A stretch of DNA of 64,000 bases from Strigamia acuminata (Eukaryota > Arthropoda > Chilopoda > Geophilomorpha > Linotaeniidae). The stretch spans positions 1,860,001 through 1,924,000 of the forward strand of contig OX442316.1 of the NCBI GenBank assembly GCA_949358305.1. The letters are read 5' to 3'. The position numbers were made by a program, and so were the translations under genes. The notes beneath the pieces were generated by a model. The model saw only the letters and a list, made by a program, of their open reading frames with translations, searched no databases and was not told the DNA's origin. Within the stretch, counting starts at the first letter, position 1, and every line of letters starts with the position of its first letter. Shown in pieces: positions 44,501 to 53,346 of the stretch.

Positions 44501-45882
44501 GGATGGTACACGGCCACCCTCTAGCCGGACACGCCGGCGTGGCAAGGACTCTCTACCGGGCCAGTCAACTGTACTATTGGCCCGAAATGAGAAGGGACAT
44601 CGTACGATTCATACGACACTGTCCACGATGCCAAGCCTGCAAGCCTCGGAATAAGGCTAACTACGAGAATTTATCACTTGGACCGTTCGCCCCTTTTGAT
44701 TGTTGGAGCGTAGACCTTATGGGTCCTAAGATAACAAGTGCAAATAGCCACAAATACATACTCGTGATCATGGATGTCGCAACAGGATGGCCAGAGTTGT
44801 ATCCGATGGCCCACCCGACTAAGCAGAAAATAATCCAGTGCCTCTACGAAGTCGCGTTACATTTTGGCTTCCCGCGGAAATTAATTTCCGATAATGGCCC
44901 ACAATTCGCATCAAGGTTATACAAGGATTTCTGCAATCAATTCGACATTCAACCATCATTTACTTCAACGTATAACCCACGGGCTAATCCCGTGGAGCGA
45001 CTCAACCGCGACATAAAATATGCGCTTGCTATTTTCACAGACGTACATTCCAAGTGGGACGAGTTCCTTAAAGAAATAGCATTTAGCATCCGAACGACCA
45101 TTTCGAGAAACCGCGGCTTTTCCCCGGCTTATCTCAACTTCGCTCGAGAGCTACGAGTGCCCTGGGATCCACGCATCCCAGAAGGAATTCGAAAAGTCGA
45201 TCCAAAAAATCCTCACATTTACGTACATCAATTAGAACAAGCAATTTCGGCAACCTACCAACATATGATGTCACATGTGTTTGACATGCGCGAACGAGTG
45301 AAAAAGTCTGAAAAGAACACACAATTTTGTAATTTCAAAATCAACGATCTCGTATGGAAGGACACTCACATTTTATCCAGTGCAGATAAAGGGATTCATG
45401 CCGGCTTAGCCGACAAACGAGACGGCCCATACGTAATTACCAAGGCCCACGGCGGGAACGCATTTTCTCTGCAACGTTTGGCCGATAATGTAAATTTTCG
45501 ATCAATCCACGCTCGAGAACTGACGCCTTACTTGCCGGAATTTCCACAAGAAGAATGGGCCGAGGACCAAACGCAGCCATCTCCATCGCCCACAATACGA
45601 GATATGTTCGACGACATCGCCACTGTTTCAGACTTGAACGAAAATACGACTCACGCAACTCCAGACAGCGCCGAACTAACTAGCGCCCCAGATGGAAATT
45701 TAGGAGGGGAGGAAGCAGCAGTTAACGAAGAAACTCCTAAAACTCCTGAAAAAGAAAAAGAGATTACTAAAAGATCCACACGATCGAGAAGTAAAATACC
45801 GAAACCTATAACACGACAAAGTACAAGAAAAAAGGCACCAAACCCGTTTATAAAGGACGGTAAAATCACCGGGAGGACATGA
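41455..45882 (+). CDS. pol: Pol polyprotein (protease, RT, RNase H, integrase)
   Basis: The frame is open from 41455; translation probably enters at 41554 after frameshifting, giving about 1440 residues. In order: aspartic protease LLDSGADRSFIS (near 42060); reverse transcriptase with AYLDDIII (43110) and the preceding MPFGLVNAPATF; RNase H with HTDAS (43597); an RNase-to-integrase linker; the integrase HHCC zinc finger (about 44500-44640); and the catalytic triad D (44713), D (44890, SDNG) and E (44995, VERLN). A GPY/F motif (RDGPYVITK, 45420) follows. No chromodomain was recognised. The second Asp and the Glu are separated by 34 residues, one fewer than the usual 35, owing to the NPVER form. 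It appears intact. Confidence 0.93.
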   Translation: MSKTKEEERREGSRQKRRIVRKANSQIRRTDKKLVKADREKIINLSARPEDQTPKFTTNTTINQAINEVITEEVVKLKLELKEKKSKEIETNNKEISDSSSEDELKAKWINTNWLEKQIKELQKKVVYFTTAYFTTEKREYSGPTTNTADGEKIAETFQELPHAYEEAPPRKKRILHCNLAKERKDSLAMLTIKFNDKKFIGLLDSGADRSFISSDLYESLDKKQRDKLRGISENVAVKTAAGEVRPVGVLTTKVIWEGGVITHPFIVLPTYDTVLLLGMDIMAIMEIQPNPITRSWNYIDKREDPRLMTVPTELLDSNDEEDEWKGGNLKQFVQDYDFKSFNARLQEGNLAHNLAMDANLGETQTKLLEEMLQKHRKILTKEPGKTNYVKHEIELSTDKPVRVPFKGMNPQKREIVKTICQDLLDKGIVSEALGEYAMRIVLVMRAGSEPRLCIDYRPLNAITVIDPVQMPSIEAILRELAPFNWVTTMDLSKGYWQVELRAEDKEKTAFWSPMGRLMFNVMPFGLVNAPATFQRLIEKVLGDALHKYAWAYLDDIIIVSQTFDEHIRHIDEVIRRLAEAGLHIHPGKSQFCRKELAFLGYKVGVNGLSIDPKKVRAITNFPAPTDVKGVQRFLGMVNFFGRLLPHLAEVAAPITDLLKTVQKINPKEDPPKDPEIKFNWTSHCEAAFDKIKQMLIDTKTIPLPDLNREFILHTDASKIGLGAALMQMHEIDGIHQEVPTIFISRKIQAAEKNYSATELECLAIVWAVRKFRPYLEFTKFTVQTDHQALRWFMGLKEPSGRMARWQLELMAYDLQIEYKPGKYNTVADALSRAPASEPDEPDDDGDDDSRIAYCPTPIRKWEFRKQNELPKEKLESSDEKYVGYWMRAYQSAKDARPNYDLSIEPRVSDKFVRAFVTHVSKGTNCVPPTREELVEAQKNDTAFCKRFYDYLTNETFPGDVYSKESREEFKIKASAYLIDDGLLLKYHPNFRDDLTESGSSIKVVIPRKVRTQILWMVHGHPLAGHAGVARTLYRASQLYYWPEMRRDIVRFIRHCPRCQACKPRNKANYENLSLGPFAPFDCWSVDLMGPKITSANSHKYILVIMDVATGWPELYPMAHPTKQKIIQCLYEVALHFGFPRKLISDNGPQFASRLYKDFCNQFDIQPSFTSTYNPRANPVERLNRDIKYALAIFTDVHSKWDEFLKEIAFSIRTTISRNRGFSPAYLNFARELRVPWDPRIPEGIRKVDPKNPHIYVHQLEQAISATYQHMMSHVFDMRERVKKSEKNTQFCNFKINDLVWKDTHILSSADKGIHAGLADKRDGPYVITKAHGGNAFSLQRLADNVNFRSIHARELTPYLPEFPQEEWAEDQTQPSPSPTIRDMFDDIATVSDLNENTTHATPDSAELTSAPDGNLGGEEAAVNEETPKTPEKEKEITKRSTRSRSKIPKPITRQSTRKKAPNPFIKDGKITGRT
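41548..41554 (+). promoter_or_regulatory. -1 ribosomal frameshift heptamer (A AAA AAC)
   Basis: AAAAAAC lies in the gag frame as A AAA AAC, the canonical X XXY YYZ slippery form, 24 nt upstream of the gag stop (41579-41581). A slip of -1 leads directly into the pol frame. No downstream pseudoknot was modelled. Confidence 0.7.
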
Positions 45883-46089
45883 TAAAGCAAGAAAAATCCA
45901 AAATGGTTGGCATAACCAATCAAAAGCGATAAAACAATATGAAGTAATTACCCCGACCTCCTAGGGACAAAAACAATCACAAGGAGACTCCAACAATCAA
46001 CTACGTATTACATACGAAAGCCAATCAAGATACTTAACCTCGACTACCCTTTCAACTTTGCACTCCGCGTTCTGTCACGACGACAACAG

Positions 46090-49044
46090 GTGCTTGACAA
46101 AAATCGCAACCAACAAATCGAATCAAAAATGCGAAGAAACTGGAAGCAATCACCCGACAACGAAGAGGAAGAAATGGATCGGGACCCAAGCGAAGACGAA
46201 TGGAACGATCCCGCAAGATGGGACGAGGTTGAACCGGAAGAAAATCGGGAAAAGCCCGATGGAAACGAAAAGGTAAAAATAACAAAGAATTTAATTTGTG
46301 GCTAAACCACGAAAATACGTGAAACAAGATTCATAAAAGAAAACATCTTTATGTCAACAAACGAAAAATGACACGAGCCATTATTTAAAATTCAACACGT
46401 GTAAAAAGCACATGGTCGACCATGGCGCCATCTTGAATCCAAATTCGGAATTTAACAAAAATCTAATTTTTATGTATTCATTCCTCAGCCGGAACACCAA
46501 CTTACGTGGGGACCCATCGATCCGCAAAACGTGTCTTCGGGTACACTCTGGAGAAGCGAAATTCCGACCCCATTTCGAAGAGCGTTAGAGGACGACGTCG
46601 ACACCGGACCATGGAAAATTCGGCTCACTTCATCCCGAGCCCGATCGCGATTTTGGGCAAGTCAGGAGACCCTGATACACTACTTCCCAGAAAAGATGCG
46701 CGACGCACTGAGGACTGAAATTCCAGAACGCGACGACGCACCAGCACCACTCCCAAACAAGTTTTTGGAAAAGGACTATCCAAGCGAGCCCGAAGAGTGG
46801 GCTGTCCTCGAGAGGTGGCAAAACGCCGCTACAGACGAAGAGCGCCGACAAATACACAGAGACTATTACAACGAAGTCAGATGGACGGCGTATCGAGATC
46901 TCTTCAAAATACTGAAACCAGCAGGGTATTCGACAGATGAGATAAAAACTTGGTTAAGCCAGGTTCGAGGAGAAAGACCAGACGTTCCCAACTGGCGGCC
47001 CGAACACGGATTTATTACCTCACAGAAAGCAATGCACCAGCTCCACTACCTGGGCATCTTTGGGCGCAAGCGACAGAAAGCGGAGAAGCGACTCTCGAGC
47101 GAATTATTAAATCACACACACGACAACAAGCGACGACGCCTGGATCAGCCAAGCACGTCGTACAACACGCACGATCGATCGCAGTCTCATCCTCGAGTTT
47201 ATTACCGACACGCTCGAGAACCCTCGCCGCGACGAGAGCCCAGAGTCGAGAAGCCACGGGAGGTCGAGACATACCGCTACTCCAGAAATCGACCGAACCA
47301 ACGCGGATGCCTCAGGTTATCAAGGCCACGAGCGGAAACATGGGGACGCTTTGAGAGATCACGTGAAGTCGATGAGGTAGAGACTTTGCAAGTGGAAGTT
47401 CGACAAGAAGTGCCATTAACGATCGAACACGAACAATCGGCAGAGCCGATGATCGTACCGGAACAAGAGAGAAAATATACCGAAGCCGACATGGTAGCAG
47501 CAGTCCTGAAGGCCAAAAATGAACAATCGAAGCCTGTCTACCGGCCGACTAAATCGATCGAAATGAGCATAACTTCGGTGCCAAGTGTGTTCATCAAAAC
47601 ACCGACAAAGCCAGCCACCAGCGTGCCTTCTAGTCTGCCCAGCGCATTCCGAAAAACTGTGGTCATCGGAGCCCCGACATCGCTGAGTCCCTTTGAACAA
47701 CTCAAACGACGACAAGATCGTTTTGGACCAATTTTCCCAGCCGTACCGGAAGAAACGCGAAGCGAGACTTCTACGTTGAGAACACCGATTGTTTGGGATG
47801 AGCCCGAACCCGATGTTCAACGAGTTTTAATTAACTCAAGACAAGATACCGTAGTTAGAGTCGACGAAAACAATCAAACGCCTTCAAGACCACCCCCCAA
47901 TAACAGATCTTCGGACACTCGAGCCACAACCCAGTTTGATCCAACATCGTGTGAATTACAGTCGTTCCTCGATACAACCACGATCGAGCAAGCAAAAGAG
48001 ATGGTGTCCGACATCGATGACTACCAAGCCAGAACGATGCAGATCGCCGTGACGAATATCCGAAGCGCGGCCATCGAGTTCACCAACAGCCCTGGACGAG
48101 ATCACCCGTCACGAATGGCACGAACGACAGTCGTAATCACCGACATGATGTCGCTAGTGCTGGCCGCATCTACGTTTAGAAACGCCCGTGTGGCACTGGC
48201 AGCCTGGGCGGTCGTCGCACATGAAAGTTTTCAGCTGCCTCCCGCTCTCGTCGAGCGATGGCTAAAATTGGTTCCTTCCTGTATCCAGGTCCGCGCGCAA
48301 TTAATTGCAGAAGATGCCGACCCAGAACGATCATACCAGGTAGTCCGAGCTGTGGCTGTACCACAAAGCGAACCGGTCGTACTAACCAACAAACCCCTTC
48401 CTGAGACTCCGGCGAGCCAGACAGTCCCAGCAGTCACTCCAGAGGAGACGATAAAGTTCCCCGAAGGACTGGTTCCGATCGAAGGCGTGAAAGTAGTCGT
48501 CCGGAAGACGAAGACAAAACCAAAGATCCTGCGGCCCAAGAAAAGGATGGAGCCAAAGCCGTTGCCTCCAATCGATGCACATCTGAAGACGTATTATCCG
48601 AGCTTGACCATGACCAAGGGAACGAAGGATAAAATTAAGAAATCAAGCGATCATGGTCATTCGCTTTATGTGTGGATGGAACGCACCCTCGAAGCAGGTC
48701 CGGGCGTCGATTTCATTCAACACCAACGTCTATTGCGCGCCCACCGTGCCCCAAAGACTCCAGCCGAGGCCCAGAAGATCCACCACACGAATCAAGGCCT
48801 AGCTCCCTTCCTTTCACGTATTTGGATACACGAACGAGTCGGCGCCGCATACGAACCGGTTGGCGGCCACGATCGATATTTTATCGGAGAATTTGAAGAT
48901 CCAAGCGACCGCTCGTCCCGTCTTACCTCTACTCCGCCGATCAGTAAACCCACAACTCCGAAGATGGCTGAACCATCCGTAACTGAAGAACTACCTCCAC
49001 CTCCGCCTCCGGATGTTCCCCAGGGATCACCTGAGAAGAAGTAA
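46090..49044 (+). CDS. Third ORF of the Gypsy element, probably spliced
   Basis: The large frame 46456-49044 lacks an ATG for its first 70-odd codons. An upstream small ORF starts with ATG at 46090 and reaches a donor (AAG|GTAAAA at 46272/46273). An acceptor (cctcag, ending 46488) enters the large frame in the same phase, so a 216-bp intron would give one protein of about 910 aa. The N-terminus is acidic (DEEEE, DEWNDPARW), the middle Arg-rich, and the C-terminus has a PPPPPP run. I see no signal peptide, transmembrane helix or furin-type site, so it is not a recognisable envelope despite its env-like position. Its function is unknown. Confidence 0.6.
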
Positions 49045-49111
49045 AGTGAAATCTAACTTTGAGTTTTCGCAATGTTTGTTGTTTTATTGTAAATCCCCCA
49101 ACAACATTGCT

Positions 49112-49121
49112 GAGGAGGGGA
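49112..49121 (+). promoter_or_regulatory. Polypurine tract
   Basis: gaggagggga lies just before the 3' LTR and is the expected plus-strand primer of the retrotransposon. Confidence 0.75.
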
Positions 49122-49123
49122 CG

Positions 49124-49734
49124 TGTGGTGACCACGAGGTCACAAAAGTGTTTTAATTAATCATAACCTAATAAATAGTAATTTTAATATTGATAGTAAA
49201 ATGATTGTCAGATTATTGCGGGAAAACTAGCTATACTAGTTTTACCGTTTCTGCGGGACTGACGTGACAACGTCATAGATTTGCATAATTCCCCGAATTT
49301 ATGCAAATACGTCATTTCCGGTCCAGCCACTATTTAAACCCGTATCTGACCGGAAACCCCCACTTTATAGATACCAGAGCAACATTAGCATCACCACCTC
49401 ACCGTCAGGCCGTTTTACCGGATTGATAGAGGATCGATGCCCGTTGCCAAATTCATCTATAAACCACAGTCACAGATATTTGTCGTAGCAATACTACGAT
49501 AGTAATATCTACCGAAGCGAAGCGTTTGCGAACACGTGTTTCGCCAGACGCCATTACCCTAGACAACAGAAGCCACGTGTAAGACTGCCGTGCAGCAACA
49601 AATCGTATCCGCCGACAAGGATCCGAGACCACAACATTGTTAAGTATATTTGTATTATATTACAAGTGTGAAATAAAAAGGTTATTATTGTAAGATATTG
49701 TGTAAGTTTATTTACCGGAACCAAGGTTACGACA
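49124..49734 (+). repeat. 3' LTR
   Basis: 611 bp, the same length as the 5' LTR, with one visible mismatch. It is followed by the ATTC target duplication and the continuation of the hAT-like element. Confidence 0.95.
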
Positions 49735-50291
49735 ATTCGTTTTACATCATTTTGCCAAGTACGCAAAAAAAAAGTGCGCAGGCGCCGAAGAAGGGCCATA
49801 ACGCGTGGCACACGTTGCTAACGATTGCCGTCGAATTTGAGCAGAACGATACACAGTCGTCTGCGCACTTTTTTTTCGCGTACTTGGTGAAATGATGTAA
49901 AACGAATTACTAAATTAGTAATTCGTTTTACATCATTATCATTCGTAATACTTATTGTTTCCACTCAATTTGAATGAGTGTAAACAATGTAAAAATTAAA
50001 ATTTTAACTTTAAACTGGAAAACGGGAAAAAACACGAGAATCTCGTGTTTTCTCGCGTTTTCCCGTGTACCGCGAGATGTACCGCAAAATCCCGGTACCG
50101 GTACTGTACCGGGACCGCGGTACTTTTTTAGGACGCAGCAAGTACCGGGTACCGGTACCGCGGTACTTTTGGTGGACGCAGCAAGTACCGGTACCGGTAC
50201 CGCGGTACATTTCTCTGTTGGCGCAAGTACCGGTACCGGTACCGCGGTACGTGTTTGAAGTACCGTGCCCAACACTGGATATTTCAGCTAC

Positions 50292-50590
50292 AATGCTTAG
50301 ACCGGTATGCCGGTATGAAGTGAAACATGCCAGTCTAAGGAAAAAGGCTGATTATTTTTTTTAATTCCTAATTTATGTTGAAATTTGGCCTAGAAATTTG
50401 AGTTTTTCAGATATTTGAAGGTTATTATTAAAATTTGTCTAAATTTATAGAAATTTAGGCTAATTTCCTACCTTTTGGACATTGAAAAAGGCTTTTTATT
50501 TTTAGGCTTGTTTTGTTCATTTCTCATTTTAAAAAATCCTTACTCATTTATAAGGGGCATGCTGGAAAAAATTGGGGTAAAAATGAGTAA
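50292..50590. repeat. Dispersed repeat, copy 2
   Basis: Homologous to 59257-59590, because the array duplicated, and more distantly to 6490-6835. It is interrupted on its right by the solo LTR at 50595. Confidence 0.75.
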
Positions 50591-50594
50591 AAAT

Positions 50595-51590
50595 TGTGGT
50601 GACCCGACTGGGGTGGGGCACGAAGAGTTTCTCTCGTGGCCTACATACGGGTAAAGAGGGGGAGTCGCACGCGCGCCTCCCTTCCCTCAGAGCATTGACA
50701 TCCAGTCAATGGACGGGCGTCTGCCCTGGGGGAGTGGGGGAGATTCGTCTTCTCCACCATTGGGTGGCTTTAGTCACCTGTCACCCCCCGCTTTGTGCAA
50801 AGGAATTTGCCTTGCACTGAGCGGGCAGAACCAACACAAAAATCAACCAAGATACACGTAAAAGCCAAACGTCCTAAAACGATCAAGCCTAAGTACAAAG
50901 ACTTCAGGAGTGACCTAGGACAAGGGACTTCCAACGTGAGTACGATTGATTTGTGTTAACCTCCGCAGAGTAACCTGCGAAACAAGATTACCACACTATT
51001 TTAGCAAGCCAGCTAGAAATAGTAAACCTACTCCAATTTAGCGAGTTGTGCAGACAAACGGTCGCACAAGCCTAAATTGCAGTAACCACGACGAGCGTTC
51101 CCGCCGCTGTGTGTTTCGCCGGGAACCACCAAGCGTCCGCCGCTGTGTGATCGCCGGACACCTACACAAAACCCTAAAACCTAGACAACAGCCGAAGTAA
51201 GACCTTTTAGGCATTCACTCGCGCCCGACCAGCGTGAGCCCGAAGGACCGACCGAGAAACGTGAGACGAGGACGCCATTCATTGCCACGCCGGCCCAAGA
51301 CGACACCACGTTGCCACGCGGACGCCATCTTGGATCCAGAGCGCCAACAAAGGACGACCTCGACCAGTTTCCCGCCAACTTCACACACCTTACCCTTTTA
51401 CCTTTATTCCTTTACATATTTTATCCCTTTTAACTGTACATTCCCGTATAATAAATACATTTATTATATTTACTATTTTACATTGTTTGCCGTTTCACAT
51501 TCTTTGGGTAACCGCTTGATTAAAGCGGTATTGCGAGATTAGAGAGTGACTCATACCACGTATCAGCGACAGACCGAGTTGAGCGCGACA
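50595..51590 (+). mobile_element. Solo LTR (996 bp), AAAT target duplication
   Basis: It begins TGTGGTGACCCGACTGGGGT and ends GTTGAGCGCGACA. AAAT is duplicated on both sides (50591-50594, 51591-51594). The paralogous segment at 59590 is the empty site (gagtaaaaatgggtcagtc). It contains an AATAAA near 51451. No internal region is present, so it arose by LTR-LTR recombination of a full element. It shares only its first nine bases (TGTGGTGAC) with the young Gypsy LTR, so it is a different family. Confidence 0.85.
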
Positions 51591-51777
51591 AAATGGGTCA
51601 GTCTCGTCAGACCAACCCATGCACGCTATACCGGCGTGATGCTTAAAGCAGGATAATACGGTAATTAACATAAATCTGCACTCCTGGTTGCTACATCATT
51701 TTAACGTTAACGATGTTTTAATTGAATAAAGGTAAATTAACCATAGCTTAGTTTGTAAATTTTCCAATTTTACTCAC

Positions 51778-51782
51778 TTCAT
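51778..51782 (-). CDS. Putative 5' mini-exon (ATG AA) of DEG/ENaC copy 1
   Basis: ATGAA followed by a strong donor (GTGAGT). Joined to the acceptor before 37815 it would keep frame and add Met-Lys and then nine residues before the internal ATG. The same arrangement exists in copy 2 (59792-59796), with a better Kozak context (GCCATGA). If true, the first intron of copy 1 is 14 kb long and contains the hAT-like element, the Gypsy retrotransposon and a solo LTR. This is inference from paralogue conservation; translation from the ATG at 37787 remains possible. Confidence 0.5.
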
Positions 51783-53197
51783 AGTATCTTCAAAAAAGTT
51801 CACAAAGTTGGAATGATCTGATGTGAGTTGGTCACTACTTTCCAACTTCTGCGTATGAGATAAAAACAAATAATGAATAGTTTCTGTGCGTTTCTGAAAT
51901 TAAAATTATAGATTTACCATAAACAGAAGTAACTGACATTTATTGCTGTAATAATTGCGGTACTAACAGGTAAAATGTAAAACGTATTTTTAATATGAAA
52001 CATTATCATGGCATCGACAAAACCATTAACTGTTTGACTTGGCAATTAGCCTAACAATTTCGTACTTGACAAGAAGAGCGTGTTAGATCATTATCTGAAT
52101 CCAAAATGTCAATGGTATTGATTGTGTGTGGAAAAATAACTGGTGAGTCCTGAATTTTTAAACTTTGGCAAAACTTTGCCACAAAATTGGCAGCCATGTT
52201 TTAATGACGGTAACATACAGCCAAGTGGCCAAAAACATACAAGAATAAATCATTTGACATCAATTGAACATGTGACATTAAACTAAGTATAAGTAAGACA
52301 AATCTTCAAAGTGAATTCAAAACTATATCATAAATAATGCAAACATAAATAAGTTAAATAAAGAATTCCATGGTGATTAAATGTTATGACACTTTACAAT
52401 AACTCATGATCAAACAATTCATTTAGACCAAATTAATCAGAGATTACATATTTAACATTTGTTTACATAAATATGGACAATCATCTCCCTACCTAGACGC
52501 GCTTACAAAACTGGGATAGGGATGATAACATTACTCAGCTTACACATGCAAAAGCGACTAATTTAATGATTATTGGCCTCTATTCAGTGAGTGACGGTTA
52601 TAAAACCGTAAAGTTCTAAAGTTCACACTAGATGGCGCTGTTTAATTGAACGCGCGTAGTTTGAATAAAGTAACAAGAGTTACAGTGATTGTTATGACTA
52701 AACGAATAAATAAATTTATAAGATATTTATTGAACGAAATAAAGTGTTATTTAATTCTATATTGATTCTATTGAATCAATATTAAGTTAATACTTACCTG
52801 ATAAAGAGAACCAATCGGGCTCTTTTGGATCTAGTACTCTTCTAGGTCCGGACTCTCTAATCTCTAAGGTGACCTGGGAATTCATGAATTCTGGTGTCCG
52901 ATTGGCTGCCACCTGTTCTATTGTTCTTAGGAACATAGAGAGTGTTCCAAAAGTCTGCACCCTCCAAATAATTTCCAAAATACTTGAGACATCAGAAAAC
53001 TGAAAAAAATCCATGGGATTTTTTTCAACGTAAACATTTAAAAAAACGACTCAGTGAATTACCGCGGATTGAATAACTGCGAAATTGAATAAGTGCGAAA
53101 TTAGGAACTGAATAACCGCGGAATATTTGTTTAAAAAACACCATCTGATATTATAATAAAGATACTAGTAACTTGTTTATTCAAGTGAAAAGTTTCA
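51783..53197. other. Spacer between DEG/ENaC copies 1 and 2
   Basis: Contains the presumed 5' UTR and promoter of copy 1 (just right of 51782, conserved with 59797-59900). It is otherwise AT-rich and unique sequence, with one exon-like segment at 52798-52999. No mobile-element boundary was recognised. Confidence 0.5.
52798..52999 (-). CDS. Isolated exon-like segment, gene unknown
   Basis: 202 bp open on the minus strand between a strong acceptor (TTTTTTTCAG) and a consensus donor (CAG|GTAAGT), phase 0 in and 1 out. It encodes a non-repetitive peptide that includes FLRTIEQVAANRTPEF and LDPKEPDWFSLS. I do not recognise the family. No partner exons were identified in the spacer. It could be an exon of an unseen gene, a captured fragment, or chance. 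Confidence 0.3.
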
Positions 53198-53203
53198 TTT
53201 ATT
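53198..53203 (-). other. Poly(A) signal of DEG/ENaC copy 2
   Basis: AATAAA on the minus strand, about 145 bp after the stop, in sequence conserved with copy 1. Confidence 0.5.
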
Positions 53204-53346
53204 CTCTTTCTCAAGAATGAATACGGTATTAGGGAAAAATGTACAGTATTGTAATAAAATGACTAGATTAATAAATAAAATAAATTAGAAAATGATGAAA
53301 ATAAGAAAATGAGCTGTGACTGTGAGGCTGTGGTGGAAACTGGGAA

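Larger units (their letters stand above)
38344..49734 (+). mobile_element. Ty3/Gypsy LTR retrotransposon, young and full length
   Basis: An 11.4-kb element with 611-bp LTRs (TG...CA), ATTC target duplication (38340-38343, 49735-49738), tRNA-Pro-type primer site, gag, pol in the -1 frame, a third ORF and a polypurine tract. Pol order PR-RT-RNaseH-INT identifies Ty3/Gypsy. It lies inside the hAT-like element. Its coding sequence is more GC-rich than the host introns. No stop or frameshift lesion was seen in the three reading frames. Confidence 0.95.
37963..50277. mobile_element. hAT-like foldback element, split by a Gypsy retrotransposon
   Basis: The ends CAGTGTTGGGCACGGTAC and its complement are flanked by an 8-bp duplication GATATTTC (37955-37962, 50278-50285), the hAT signature. 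The matching region of copy 2 (near 59243) shows the unoccupied site. Without the LTR element it is about 920 bp. The subterminal regions consist of overlapping ggtaccggtaccgcggtac palindromes. No transposase frame was seen, so it is non-autonomous. Confidence 0.82.

Noticed and set aside
39143-48896. Many smaller open frames on the opposite strand of the retrotransposon
   Set aside because: Shadows of gag, pol and ORF3, favoured by the relatively GC-rich codons. No independent signature.
46531-49044. ORF3 as a retroviral envelope gene
   Set aside because: It has env-like position and size, but no signal peptide, no transmembrane helix and no cleavage motif was seen. The first codon of the open stretch is GTG, not ATG.
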